Numbered from the stretch's first letter, positions 52,674 through 61,901 are shown. The stretch is 64,000 bases of DNA from Bacillota bacterium (GCA_023414875.1 JAEZMV010000017.1:62001-126000), one strand, 5' to 3'. The notes: generated by a model from the letters alone, not told the origin. Made by a program: numbers and translations.

Positions 52674-53942
52674 TTGAACACTAATGATTTAATTCTTTTG
52701 CAAGAAGCATTAAAGAATGATACAATTAGGGCGGAAGTCTCGGAAACAATACAAAGTATGAAAAAAGAAAAAGTCATTAGTGTTCATCGTTACGAAATTA
52801 CACCGCCGAAAGATAGTAATTCAAGAGGGCAGACTTACATCAAGATGGAAGATGGTAAGCGCAAGAAAGTATCTGCTTTTACGGAAAAATCATTATATGA
52901 AAAGTTATATGATGTTTATTTCAATCAGAACAGCATAACCATGAAATCACTCTATCCACAATGGATCGAGAAACGTATAAGTGAAAATGTCTGTATCCGT
53001 ACCATCAGGAGAAATGAAAACCATTGGGAAAAGTACTATGCAAAACATAAGGTCATAACAATTCCAGTGGAAAAGTTAAATGTTGAACAGATCGAATTAT
53101 TCTTTCATGAGACTATCAGAAAATATAATCTGACAGTAAAGGAACTGAACAACATGAAATTCATTTTTACTGATATTATGAAAATGGCTAAGCGTAGGAA
53201 ATTTATTGCTGATAATCCGTTCAATGAAATTTCTATCAATACCAACTCGTGTAGACCGATTGGAAAACAAACTGATACAAGCAGAGTATATCTTCCAGAT
53301 GAAAAGGAAAAGTTATTTCAGGATATTAATCATGAATTAATTAATAATCCTGATAACTCAGATGCTTATGCCATACTGCTATTATTCAAATTAGCATTAA
53401 GAATTGGTGAAGTTGTAGCTTTAAAATGGAGTGATATTGATTTTGAAAACAAGTCTATCCATATTCATAGGATGGAGACACTTGCAGAAAATGAAAACGG
53501 ATCTCTTTCACCGACAATAGCAGAGTACACCAAGAAAAAGAGTCCTTATGGTGATAGAATATTACCATTAGGGGATTACGAACTTATGCTCTTTCAGTAT
53601 GTAATGGATATTAACAAAGAGTATGGGTATTCCGATCAGGATTTTATCTTCTGTGATGAACAGGGAAGAACAAAGATCAGAGAGATTGATAACCGTATTC
53701 GGAAACTATGCAATAAGGCTGATATAGAAGTAAAATCAGCGCATGACATCAGGAGAACTGTAGCATCAGAATTATTTAATAATGGTGTACCAGTAGAGAT
53801 CATCAGAAATTATTTAGGACATTCAGACATAAAGACTACATGGGGATATATATTAGATAATCATAGAAAAGAAGAAACAGCCAAAATGATAATAAAATCG
53901 CTTGAAAATCTTAACGGACTCAAGCGGACTCAGGCTTCATAA
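52674..53942 (+). CDS. int: Tyrosine integrase of element 2
   Basis: 422 aa, complete. The N-terminal arm-binding and SAM-like core domains are followed by the catalytic domain with Arg in LALRIGEVVALKW, HDIRRTVAS (HxxR), LGHSDIKTT and the nucleophile Tyr in TWGYILDN. It starts with TTG 6 bp after AAAGGAGG. The gene ends with paired GGACTCA repeats and is followed within 55 bp by the tRNA-Gly end scar 17, so its target is tRNA-Gly. It appears functional. Confidence 0.9.
   Translation: MNTNDLILLQEALKNDTIRAEVSETIQSMKKEKVISVHRYEITPPKDSNSRGQTYIKMEDGKRKKVSAFTEKSLYEKLYDVYFNQNSITMKSLYPQWIEKRISENVCIRTIRRNENHWEKYYAKHKVITIPVEKLNVEQIELFFHETIRKYNLTVKELNNMKFIFTDIMKMAKRRKFIADNPFNEISINTNSCRPIGKQTDTSRVYLPDEKEKLFQDINHELINNPDNSDAYAILLLFKLALRIGEVVALKWSDIDFENKSIHIHRMETLAENENGSLSPTIAEYTKKKSPYGDRILPLGDYELMLFQYVMDINKEYGYSDQDFIFCDEQGRTKIREIDNRIRKLCNKADIEVKSAHDIRRTVASELFNNGVPVEIIRNYLGHSDIKTTWGYILDNHRKEETAKMIIKSLENLNGLKRTQAS
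53916..53932 (+). repeat. Paired GGACTCA arm-type repeats
   Basis: GGACTCA at 53916 and 53926 inside the last codons of the integrase. The same pair is found at the left ends 48660-48685 and 49648-49667. Confidence 0.75.
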
Positions 53943-53946
53943 AGCG

Positions 53947-53989
53947 AAAGATCCTGAGATAGCTTAAACGTAAGCATTTCAGGGTCTTT
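53947..53989 (-). terminator. Terminator hairpin attached to scar 17
   Basis: AAAGAtCCTGA, CTTA and their complements TAAG, TCAGGgTCTTT form an imperfect stem 6 bp from the scar. On the plus strand it also ends the integrase transcript. Confidence 0.7.
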
Positions 53990-53994
53990 CTTAT

Positions 53995-54066
53995 AAGCGC
54001 GAGACGGGATTCGAACCCGCGCCTCCTCGCAGTGTCTTTGCTCCGTAAAGTACACTTCGCAAAGCC
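53995..54066 (-). repeat. tRNA-Gly 3'-end scar 17, right end of element 2, with CTTTGC hairpin
   Basis: AAGCGCGAGACGGGATTCGA and ACCCGCG are identical to the tRNA end for 25 nt, the longest scar match. It then switches to CCTCCTCGCAGTG and the CTTTGC/GCAAAG hairpin shared with scars 11 and 13. Confidence 0.85.
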
Positions 54067-54071
54067 ACGGG

Positions 54072-54150
54072 AAGAACAAGAATGTCGGCGTGAGAGCCTC
54101 CATTCTTGTTCTTCCAAGGTTTACTCTGTGAGGGTTCGAATCTGATCTAG
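54072..54150. repeat. tRNA-adjacent repeat, copy 3
   Basis: Same block as 8954-9034, again placed directly beyond the terminator of a complete tRNA-Gly. Confidence 0.75.
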
Positions 54151-54156
54151 ACACAG

Positions 54157-54199
54157 AAAAAGAAAAGAACCTATGCTTCGCATAAGTTCTTTTCTTTTT
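54157..54199 (-). terminator. Terminator of tRNA-Gly copy 2
   Basis: A stem of about 20 bp, AAAAAGAAAAGAACCTATGC with GCATAAGTTCTTTTCTTTTT. Similar halves occur at scars 1 and 13. Confidence 0.85.
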
Positions 54200-54200
54200 A

Positions 54201-54272
54201 AGCGCGAGACGGGATTCGAACCCGCGACCCTCGCCTTGGCAAGGCGATACTCCACCACTGAGCCACTCGCGC
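54201..54272 (-). tRNA. tRNA-Gly(GCC), copy 2
   Basis: Identical to the copy at 9086-9157. It is the intact end of the accretion array; scars 6-17 all lie on its 3' side in the same orientation. Confidence 0.95.
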
Positions 54273-54395
54273 GAATTATGTTTGTGCTTTGTGTTTCACA
54301 AGCACATGACATAATATACTATAGATTAGACTGTTTGTCAATGAATATTGATTAATTTTATATGTTTTTATTTTTGTTTATATTATTTACATAAT

Positions 54396-55160
54396 TCAAC
54401 CAATTGTGAAGGAGTAAACATATTCGTTGTTCTGGAATTGCTTATTCTTTAAGGAATCCGACATACAAAGTTTGACATCAACCCATAATTCTTCGGCAGC
54501 GATCGTGAGATTAGCCATCATAATCCCCATATCCACCATTTTTGCGTTATCCAATGCCTTAGCAAACAAAAGGTTCTTCCTGGCAAAGATATGAATGCGG
54601 TTCTTATATACAACGAACCGCCAGGGTTGGTTGTTATAGCCGGAGGGTGCGAGACGGGCTGCTTCAAGTACTTGCTTGATATCAGGTGTAACCGGCTCCT
54701 TATAGACCACCACCTTATCTTCCGGTAAACGCTTTGCGTCTGAGCTGTTGCGATATAGTGGGAGAGTAGTTTTTCCAAATGCCAGGGTTATTACATAGTC
54801 ATATTTCATAGTGTCTTTTAAGCCTTTACCGGGAACAGCGATTAGGAAACAAGAACCCAATCCCTTTGTTGCGATGTACAGATTTAACTGCTGCATCAAA
54901 TAACCGGCGTTCAACAGATAATCCTCCTTCACCTCGGAGGAGATGCATAAGTAATAAGGCGCTTTTACGTTGAACGGACCACGAAAGCCTTGCTTTGTCT
55001 CAATATTACTTACTAATTTAAACTCTACCGCAATACCTTCAATTAACATAGGAAGGTCATTTGCGTATTCCAGAATATCTGCAATCACTTCCCATTCCAG
55101 TCTCTCATACAGAAAATGGCGAATGGATCTTCTTGAAAATATAGCTTCAAATGTATTCAT
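54396..55160 (-). CDS. Nitroreductase-family protein
   Basis: 254 aa with an FMN-binding nitroreductase fold. The N-terminal 'FEAIFSRRSIRHFLYERL' and the late 'LEAARLAPSGYNNQPWRFVV' are the two FMN-contact motifs, found in an unusual order within a duplicated layout like TM1586-type proteins. The ATG at 55160 has AAGG 9 bp upstream. It follows the AraC gene by 18 bp, so the two form an operon. Substrate unknown. Confidence 0.8.
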   Translation of the reverse strand: MNTFEAIFSRRSIRHFLYERLEWEVIADILEYANDLPMLIEGIAVEFKLVSNIETKQGFRGPFNVKAPYYLCISSEVKEDYLLNAGYLMQQLNLYIATKGLGSCFLIAVPGKGLKDTMKYDYVITLAFGKTTLPLYRNSSDAKRLPEDKVVVYKEPVTPDIKQVLEAARLAPSGYNNQPWRFVVYKNRIHIFARKNLLFAKALDNAKMVDMGIMMANLTIAAEELWVDVKLCMSDSLKNKQFQNNEYVYSFTIG

Positions 55161-55178
55161 CTTTGACAACCTTCTTCC

Positions 55179-56048
55179 CTACTCGTTTGCTGCGTTTTTG
55201 CGCATGGCTTTTTTCTTATAATATAAAGGTGAAATACCATAATATTTTTTAAATAATTTACTAAAATGATAAACATCATCATATCCAACTTGATTGGCAA
55301 TATTTTTAATACTACCGCCATCGGAATTCAATAGAATATCCTTTGCTTTTTCCAAACGAATTTTTATCAAATAGTTGATAGGTGATTCCCCGGTCTCTTC
55401 CTTGAATATCTTTGAGATGTAAACTGGGCTCAGATACATATTATGTGCAATTTGCTCCAAAGATATCTTGTGTTCGTAATTTTCGTTTAAATAATTTATA
55501 ATACGGTTTACTGCATAACTCTTATTGTAGGTTTCGAAATTACATCCCTTTTGTACCGGTTTCTCTACATCAGATATCTCACGCATCACGAGCAGAAGCA
55601 TTTGCATCAAATGGGTTTTAAACATAAAGTATCGTCCAATCTGATTACTTTCACGTTCTGCAATCATGGCATAACAATGCATGGATATTTCCTGCTTCAA
55701 CTTTCCTGAGGTATGTAGGATACAACCACCATCTTTTAATTCAATTGAATTCGGGGCCATATTCTTAAAATGAAAATCAGTAAAGCCTGAGATGAATTCA
55801 ATCGTAGGCTCCTTAGGGTTAGATATGATGTGGGTGTGTTTCGCACCAGGGTTACAGATTACTAAATCTCCGGCCTCCACCTCTATTTCAACACCTTCTA
55901 CTAGATATTTCCCTTTTCCTGATAAGATATAAGCCAGTTCTGTAAAATCATGATCGTGATAAACACCCTCATTGAGCATCTTTACTTTAGACACATAAAA
56001 TACGGTAGGGTTAAAATCTGTATATGTTAAGTCATAATCAAATGCCAT
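55179..56048 (-). CDS. AraC-family transcriptional regulator
   Basis: 289 aa. An N-terminal cupin ('VYHDHDFTELAYILSGKGKYLVEG', with the usual HxH and later His) binds the effector. The C-terminal AraC domain shows 'ISLEQIAHNMYLSPVYISKIF' and 'IKNIANQVGYDDVYHFSKLFKKYYGISP'. The ATG at 56048 follows GGAGG at 5 bp. It heads the operon with the nitroreductase. Confidence 0.9.
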   Translation of the reverse strand: MAFDYDLTYTDFNPTVFYVSKVKMLNEGVYHDHDFTELAYILSGKGKYLVEGVEIEVEAGDLVICNPGAKHTHIISNPKEPTIEFISGFTDFHFKNMAPNSIELKDGGCILHTSGKLKQEISMHCYAMIAERESNQIGRYFMFKTHLMQMLLLVMREISDVEKPVQKGCNFETYNKSYAVNRIINYLNENYEHKISLEQIAHNMYLSPVYISKIFKEETGESPINYLIKIRLEKAKDILLNSDGGSIKNIANQVGYDDVYHFSKLFKKYYGISPLYYKKKAMRKNAANE

Positions 56049-56060
56049 AGTTTCCTCCAT

Positions 56061-56617
56061 TCTACCACTCGCCGGATTGGATACAATACAAACAGGGCAG
56101 ATACATAATAAATAATTATATCATTAGTATTATAAATAGGTAAATGAATTTTTTGAATTATTACATTTTTATTATATAAAGTTCATATGACATTTCATCT
56201 TTGTTCAATTTTATGAAAATTAGTATTAAAAAATATATTATACTTTTATTCTAAAATTTTTTTTGATTTTCGTCGAGTAATGAATTATACCTAATTATTA
56301 TGTAGTATTAAACCTATTTAGTAAAATATTTGTCGAATATAATATATCACATTATGAGAATAATAATACCCGTTTTATTATTCTGATCGGGAATATAATG
56401 AAATAGTTCTTAAATATGATGATGCTGGAGCAAATGAGGAGGTTTTGATATGACTGTTAGGCAGTAATACCTTCATCCAGATATAGGTAACAGTTGATAT
56501 GATTTTTATTATACGGTAATATAGTTGTAAAAGTGTGATTTGAATAGCTGCGATATGGCAACAGGAAGTTGGCTATATGATTATGTATTCAGCCAATATT
56601 TAGAATGGAGAATTAAT
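56061..56617. other. AT-rich intergenic region with a tiny leader frame
   Basis: No normal gene. A strong GAGGAGG is followed by an ATG at 56450 that opens only five codons (MTVRQ, 56450-56467). It could be a leader peptide or a remnant of a gene start. The promoters of the AraC operon and mutY must lie here, but I cannot place them firmly. Confidence 0.3.
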
Positions 56618-57682
56618 ATGTCCTATGATTATGCACCGATTGTACCTTTTCTTCTGGACTGGTTTGATTATAATGCACGTATTTTGGCTTGGAGGGAGAA
56701 TCCAAAGCCTTATTATGTATGGGTCTCTGAAATTATGCTACAGCAAACGAGAGTCGAGGCGGTAAAAGCGTATTTTGATCGGTTCATCACGGCTCTCCCT
56801 GATATTCAGGCACTGGCCGATTGTGAGGAAGAGAAGCTTCTTAAACTGTGGGAAGGACTAGGGTATTACAATAGAGTAAGAAACCTGCAGAAGGCGGCCA
56901 TACAGGTGACCAGAGAGTATGGAGGAGAATTACCTTCAGACTACGAAGAGCTACTGCGTTTGCCTGGGATTGGAAGCTATACGGCTGGAGCTATTGCATC
57001 GATTGCATATCAGAGGGCGGTCCCTGTGGTTGACGGAAATGTACTTCGTGTCACCAAAAGAATTGCCGGCAGCTTTGATGATATTACTAAGGATAAAGTA
57101 AAGAAAGAGCTATGGCAGGAGTTGTATCAGATTATACCCAAGGACCGTCCGGGAGATTTCAACCAAGCTCTGATGGAATTGGGAGCGATGGTATGTATTC
57201 CAAACGGTAAACCTTTTTGCGAGAAGTGCCCAGTCATGCACCTATGTAAGGCTTTTTATGAGGATAAGATTTCACAGATACCGGTAAAGCCGCTGAAAAA
57301 GGAACGCAGAAGAGAAAATAGAACCATACTTCTGTTGGAATATCAGAACAGGTTCGCGATTCATAAACGGGAAGAAAAAGGATTACTGGCAGGTTTATGG
57401 GAGCTTCCGCAGCTTGAGAATAAGCTGGAGCAAACCGAAGTGCTAGGACATTTAAAAGAGCTGGGGATGTATTCAGATCATATCATTTCCATGGGAGAAG
57501 CGAAGCATATCTTTTCTCATGTGGAGTGGGATATGGTAGGCTATCATATCAAAATTAAGGAAACTTCAGATCGTATTAGGGAGAATAGTTCCTATGTTTG
57601 GGCGGACAGAGAGGAAATTAATGAGAAGTATAGTATTCCAAATGCTTTTTCAGCTTACTTGAAAGTATTAAGAAAGAATTAA
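56618..57682 (+). CDS. mutY: A/G-specific adenine glycosylase
   Basis: 354 aa, the usual length. It removes adenine mispaired with 8-oxoguanine. The catalytic 'PYYVWVSEIMLQQTRVEAV' carries the active-site Glu, the helix-hairpin-helix is LPGIGSYTAGAIASIAY, the catalytic Asp is in VPVVDGNVLRV, and four cysteines for the [4Fe-4S] cluster lie in CIPNGKPFCEKCPVMHLC. A Nudix-like C-terminal domain follows. The ATG at 56618 follows GGAG at 7 bp; upstream in-frame starts lack one. Confidence 0.95.
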   Translation: MSYDYAPIVPFLLDWFDYNARILAWRENPKPYYVWVSEIMLQQTRVEAVKAYFDRFITALPDIQALADCEEEKLLKLWEGLGYYNRVRNLQKAAIQVTREYGGELPSDYEELLRLPGIGSYTAGAIASIAYQRAVPVVDGNVLRVTKRIAGSFDDITKDKVKKELWQELYQIIPKDRPGDFNQALMELGAMVCIPNGKPFCEKCPVMHLCKAFYEDKISQIPVKPLKKERRRENRTILLLEYQNRFAIHKREEKGLLAGLWELPQLENKLEQTEVLGHLKELGMYSDHIISMGEAKHIFSHVEWDMVGYHIKIKETSDRIRENSSYVWADREEINEKYSIPNAFSAYLKVLRKN

Positions 57683-57774
57683 GTTTATCTGATATTGTAA
57701 GATTTTTATTGTAAAACAGGTTAAATGTGCTATTATTATAAGGTAGTTGAATGTTTACAATGGAGTGTGATTCT

Positions 57775-58308
57775 ATGAAGAAATATATCTATTTATTAAT
57801 AATCCTTACTGTTTTTATCCTGACTGGCTGTAAGAAAAAGGTTCAAATGACAGAATTTATTCCGACAGCTGCTCCTCAGGATGAAAGCACAGAGGGTGAA
57901 ACTACAGAGGATGAAGCCACAGAGGATGAAACTCAGACGGATGCAGAACCTGGTACCGAGGCAACCCCAACACCGAAGACCATACATGTTGGACAAACTA
58001 TTACAAAATACGTTAAGCTGAAGGAGTTTGATGATATTCTTAATGTAAGATCTACACCTTCAACGGAGAAGGAAACGATAGGATTTCTTGTTCATACGGA
58101 AAAGATAGAGGTTATTGATATTGTTGATGGATGGGCAAGCTTTGTTTATAACGGTGAGATCAGTTATGTAAATGCTAGTTTTTTAGTTGATGAAAAACCG
58201 GCCTATCTAACACCTCCGCCTCCTTCACCGACTCCGAAGAATACGCCTACACCTAAGGATACACCAACCCCTACACCGGATCCTAACGATGGCCCCGATG
58301 AAATTTAA
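57775..58308 (+). CDS. SH3-domain lipoprotein
   Basis: 177 aa. The signal peptide ends with the lipobox FILTGC, so the protein is lipid-anchored outside. An acidic linker with TED-type repeats (ESTEGETTEDEATEDE) precedes a bacterial SH3 domain (about 75-142, 'FDDILNVRSTPSTEKETIG', 'VDGWASFVYNGEISYVNASFL'). A Pro/Thr-rich tail (PTPKNTPTPKD) probably spans the wall. SH3b domains bind peptidoglycan. The ATG at 57775 follows GGAG. It converges with LysR, stops 11 bp apart. Confidence 0.85.
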   Translation: MKKYIYLLIILTVFILTGCKKKVQMTEFIPTAAPQDESTEGETTEDEATEDETQTDAEPGTEATPTPKTIHVGQTITKYVKLKEFDDILNVRSTPSTEKETIGFLVHTEKIEVIDIVDGWASFVYNGEISYVNASFLVDEKPAYLTPPPPSPTPKNTPTPKDTPTPTPDPNDGPDEI

Positions 58309-58319
58309 TGGGATTTAGA

Positions 58320-59207
58320 CTAAGATTTGCGGATATAATCCATGAATTTAAGCATCGAATCAGAGAGGAAAGCGTTTTTCGCATAGGAAAAGCCGACCTC
58401 TCTTTTATTTACCGGAATTCTTAGTGGTATTTGAAGGAGTGTTCCAGCTTCCAGCTCCTCTTTGACAAAGGCCTTGATCACACAGGCAACACCCAGACTG
58501 GTTTTGGCAAATTCGATCAGAAGATCCATATTACCGATTTCTAAGATGTGTCGTGGTTCGATAGAATTAGCCTTGAAGTAATCCTCGATATATTTACGGG
58601 TGACATTTTCTTCATCCAGCAGTAAGATATTCGCGGTAGAGAAGATATCCGTGCTATTCTCCCGAAGCTTCAAATTATCCAGATAAGCCTTGGTCGCTAC
58701 AAAGATATCCTCAATTTCACCCAGAGAATGAAAGTGAAAGTCTTCTGCGTAGTCCGGCTTTGCTACCAGTCCGATATCCAGAGTGTTATTTTCCAGCTGC
58801 TTTAACGTATAGGAGGAGGACTGATTTTCGATTGTTATTTTAATGTGAGGGTTTTCCCTGACAAATCCGTTCAGATAGGGCAGCAAAAGGTATTTGCAGA
58901 GTGTCGTACTTACACCGATTCGCAAGTGCCCGATCCCTAACTCATGGATTCTCTTTATGCTTTCCACTCCTCGTTGAAGGATATCAAAGGCCTCTCTGGT
59001 ATGCTCATATAGAAGTATTCCCTCCTCTGTGAGCTTGACACCACGGGAGCTTCGTATCAATAAGGTGGTATTTAAAACATCCTCTAAATTTTGAATTGCC
59101 TTGCTGACAGCGGGCTGGCTTATATATAATTGCTTTGCGGCATGTGATATATTTCCTGTTTCTGCCACAGTATTAAAGATATGATATAAGGGTAAATTTT
59201 GTTCCAT
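58320..59207 (-). CDS. LysR-family transcriptional regulator
   Basis: 295 aa. The winged HTH is 'NISHAAKQLYISQPAVSKAI', and residues 90-290 form the two-lobed effector domain ('LRIGVSTTLCKYLLLPYL', 'LGVACVIKAFVKEEL'). The ATG follows AGGAGG at 6 bp. It is divergent from leuB with 260 bp between, where a LysR-type dyad lies, so it likely controls leucine synthesis. The effector may be a pathway intermediate. Confidence 0.9.
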   Translation of the reverse strand: MEQNLPLYHIFNTVAETGNISHAAKQLYISQPAVSKAIQNLEDVLNTTLLIRSSRGVKLTEEGILLYEHTREAFDILQRGVESIKRIHELGIGHLRIGVSTTLCKYLLLPYLNGFVRENPHIKITIENQSSSYTLKQLENNTLDIGLVAKPDYAEDFHFHSLGEIEDIFVATKAYLDNLKLRENSTDIFSTANILLLDEENVTRKYIEDYFKANSIEPRHILEIGNMDLLIEFAKTSLGVACVIKAFVKEELEAGTLLQIPLRIPVNKREVGFSYAKNAFLSDSMLKFMDYIRKS

Positions 59208-59351
59208 AGTAACCTCCTGCGATAGATAACAACTGCGAAGTTTCGCACAGTGTGGCTCACTTCTTATTCTTTCGGGCTATTTAAGCAGCATCAGAGATGC
59301 AACATATATTATGTCAAATATTTTTATAGGTCTATTCTAAGATCCATTATT

Positions 59352-59370
59352 ATAACTACAGGTTATAACC
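59352..59370. promoter_or_regulatory. LysR-type operator between LysR and leuB
   Basis: ATAAC-TACAG-GTTAT (59352-59366) is a perfect dyad with the T-N11-A form of LysR sites, overlapped by the palindrome GGTTATAACC (59361-59370). It lies about 97 bp before the leuB start. Confidence 0.65.
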
Positions 59371-59466
59371 GGTATTATTAATATGTATTTTTATTATATC
59401 AGAGCCTGTGATAGAATGGCAATAGAAAATGCATAGGAAACGCAAGAAAAAGGAGGAACGAGGAAA

Positions 59467-60549
59467 ATGAATTATAATATCGCGGTTATGTCCGGTGATG
59501 GTATTGGACCGGAGATTATTACAGAAGCAAAGAAGGTTCTTGACAAAGTAGGCAGCAATTACGGACATAAGTTCAATTATACCGAAGTACTTATGGGAGG
59601 GGTTTCCATTGATGCAACCGGAGAACCCTTAACGAAGGAAGCTTTAGAGATAGCAAAAGAAAGTGACTCTGTATTACTCGGTGCGGTAGGCGGAGATGTT
59701 GGCAGGTCCAATTGGTACAGCCTTCCCCCTCATTTAAGACCGGAGGCCGGACTTCTTGCTATCCGTAAGGGATTAAATCTATTTGCTAATATCCGCCCTG
59801 CAATTTTATTCGATGAGCTGAAGGGTGCCTGTCCGTTGAAGGAAGAGATCGTCGGCAGTGGTTTTGATTTTGTGGTAATGAGAGAGCTGACCGGGGGACT
59901 TTATTTTGGTGAGAGAAGTACGGTGGAAGAGAATGGGGTCAGAAAAGCGACGGATACACTGGTTTATGATGAAAATGAAGTCCGAAGAATTGCAAAATGG
60001 GCGTTTGAAATTGCAATGAAACGGGGTAAAAAGGTATGTAGCGTAGATAAGGCAAATGTTCTTGATTCCTCCAGACTTTGGAGACAGGTGACTAAGGAAG
60101 TGTCAAAGGATTATCCAGAGGTTGAACTAAGTGATATGCTGGTTGATAACTGCGCAATGCAACTAGTGAAAAATCCTAAGCAGTTTGATGTTATCCTGAC
60201 AGAGAATATGTTCGGTGATATATTGTCGGATGAAGCAAGTATGATTACCGGGTCCATCGGTATGTTAGCTTCTGCAAGCCTCGGTGATACAAAGCTAGGT
60301 CTATATGAGCCAAGTCATGGCTCAGCACCGGATATCGCGGGACAGAATAAGGCTAATCCGATTGCAACCATCCTGTCAGCAGCGATGATGCTTCGTTATT
60401 CCTTCGATCTTGAAGTCGAGGCAGATAAAATAGAAGCTGCCGTAAAAGCTGTTCTCAAGAAAGGATATCGGACAATTGATATCATGTCAGAGGGAATGAC
60501 ATTAGTTGGTACCAAAGAAATGGGAGATTTGATTATAAGCGAAATATAA
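59467..60549 (+). CDS. leuB: 3-isopropylmalate dehydrogenase
   Basis: 360 aa. It oxidises and decarboxylates 3-isopropylmalate with NAD+, third step of leucine synthesis. Family signatures: 'GDGIGPEIITEAKKVL' at the N-terminus, 'RELTGGLYFGER', and the metal/substrate motif 'LTENMFGDILSDEASMITGS', then 'LYEPSHGSAPDIAGQNKANP'. The ATG follows AAGGAGG. It is first in a leuB-leuC-leuD operon; leuA is not in the window. Confidence 0.97.
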   Translation: MNYNIAVMSGDGIGPEIITEAKKVLDKVGSNYGHKFNYTEVLMGGVSIDATGEPLTKEALEIAKESDSVLLGAVGGDVGRSNWYSLPPHLRPEAGLLAIRKGLNLFANIRPAILFDELKGACPLKEEIVGSGFDFVVMRELTGGLYFGERSTVEENGVRKATDTLVYDENEVRRIAKWAFEIAMKRGKKVCSVDKANVLDSSRLWRQVTKEVSKDYPEVELSDMLVDNCAMQLVKNPKQFDVILTENMFGDILSDEASMITGSIGMLASASLGDTKLGLYEPSHGSAPDIAGQNKANPIATILSAAMMLRYSFDLEVEADKIEAAVKAVLKKGYRTIDIMSEGMTLVGTKEMGDLIISEI

Positions 60550-60566
60550 ATATGGAGGATAATCGT

Positions 60567-61832
60567 ATGGGAATGACAATGACTCAAAAGATCTTAGCAG
60601 CTCATGCAGGTCTTGACAAGGTTAGCGCCGGTCAATTGATTGAGGCGGATCTTGATCTTGTACTGGGAAATGATGTAACGGCACCGGTTGCCATCCACGA
60701 GATGGAAAAAATGAAGATGAAAAAGGTGTTTGATAAAGATAAAATTGCTCTGGTACCGGATCATTTTACACCAAATAAGGATATAAAATCAGCAGAGCAT
60801 TGTAAGTGTGTACGTGAATTTGCGATGGACCAGGAGATAACGAATTATTTTGAGATTGGTGAAATGGGCATCGAGCATGCCCTGCTACCGGAAAAAGGCT
60901 TAGTAGTTGCAGGAGATGTTGTAATTGGAGCAGATTCGCATACCTGTACTTACGGGGCCTTGGGAGCATTTTCAACCGGTGTCGGAAGTACGGATATGGC
61001 AGCAGGTATGGCAACCGGAAAAGCATGGTTTAAGGTCCCTTCTGCTTTGAAATTTGTTTTGACCGGCAAACCTTCCAAGTGGGTCAGCGGTAAGGATATA
61101 ATTCTTCATATTATCGGTATGATCGGTGTTGACGGAGCGTTATACAAATCAATGGAGTTTGTGGGAGACGGTATTAAGAATTTATCGATGGATGACCGAT
61201 TTGCCATGGCTAATATGGCAATTGAAGCAGGTGCAAAGAATGGAATCTTCCCGGTGGATGATCAGGCAATTGATTATATGAAGGAGCATTCCTCGAAGAA
61301 ATATAACATATATGAAGCAGATGCAGATGCCGAGTATGAGGCAACCTACGAGATAGACCTCTCTGCTTTAAAATCTACGGTAGCCTTCCCACATCTTCCG
61401 GAAAATACTCGTACCATCGACGAAGTCGGTGATATCAAAATCGATCAGGTAGTGATCGGTTCCTGTACGAATGGAAGAATTGAGGATCTGAGGATAGCAG
61501 CCAAAATACTGGAGGGCAGAAAAGTTGCTAAGGGCATGCGGGTAATCGTATTCCCTGCCACCCAGAAAATATATCTTCAAGCAATGGAGGAAGGACTACT
61601 TGCTACCTTCATCAAAGCTGGCGCAGTGGTGAGTACACCAACCTGCGGCCCATGTCTAGGCGGACATATGGGTATCCTGGCATCGGGGGAAAGAGCAGTT
61701 GCAACCACCAATCGTAACTTTGTGGGCCGTATGGGCCATGTGGAATCAGAAGTATATCTGGCTAGCCCTGCGGTAGCAGCAGCAAGCGCAGTCACCGGTA
61801 AAATATCTGGTCCAGAGGAGCTTGGATTATAA
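60567..61832 (+). CDS. leuC: 3-isopropylmalate dehydratase, large subunit
   Basis: 421 aa, the short form common in Clostridia and archaea. With LeuD it isomerises 2- to 3-isopropylmalate using a [4Fe-4S] cluster. The cluster cysteines lie in IGSCTNGR and TPTCGPCLGGHMG; 'GADSHTCTYGALGAFSTGVG' and 'AHAGLDKVSAGQLIEADL' are also typical. The ATG at 60567 follows GGAGG at 8 bp, 17 bp after leuB stops. Confidence 0.95.
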   Translation: MGMTMTQKILAAHAGLDKVSAGQLIEADLDLVLGNDVTAPVAIHEMEKMKMKKVFDKDKIALVPDHFTPNKDIKSAEHCKCVREFAMDQEITNYFEIGEMGIEHALLPEKGLVVAGDVVIGADSHTCTYGALGAFSTGVGSTDMAAGMATGKAWFKVPSALKFVLTGKPSKWVSGKDIILHIIGMIGVDGALYKSMEFVGDGIKNLSMDDRFAMANMAIEAGAKNGIFPVDDQAIDYMKEHSSKKYNIYEADADAEYEATYEIDLSALKSTVAFPHLPENTRTIDEVGDIKIDQVVIGSCTNGRIEDLRIAAKILEGRKVAKGMRVIVFPATQKIYLQAMEEGLLATFIKAGAVVSTPTCGPCLGGHMGILASGERAVATTNRNFVGRMGHVESEVYLASPAVAAASAVTGKISGPEELGL

Positions 61833-61901
61833 TAAACTGCATCAAAGATGCAACAGGTTAGTATTGTTTGTGCCGTCGTTGGCGGCTGAATGGAGGTAAA
61901 T

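Noticed and set aside
53920..54312. Several short frames around the intact tRNA-Gly
   Set aside because: They read through tRNA, terminator and repeat sequence.
56450..56467. A five-codon leader peptide as an attenuator
   Set aside because: No Leu, Trp or other regulatory codon run and no alternative hairpins around it; kept only as a remark in the intergenic entry.
59208..59466. T-box or leucine riboswitch before leuB
   Set aside because: No T-box core sequence or specifier structure is visible; only a LysR-type dyad was found.
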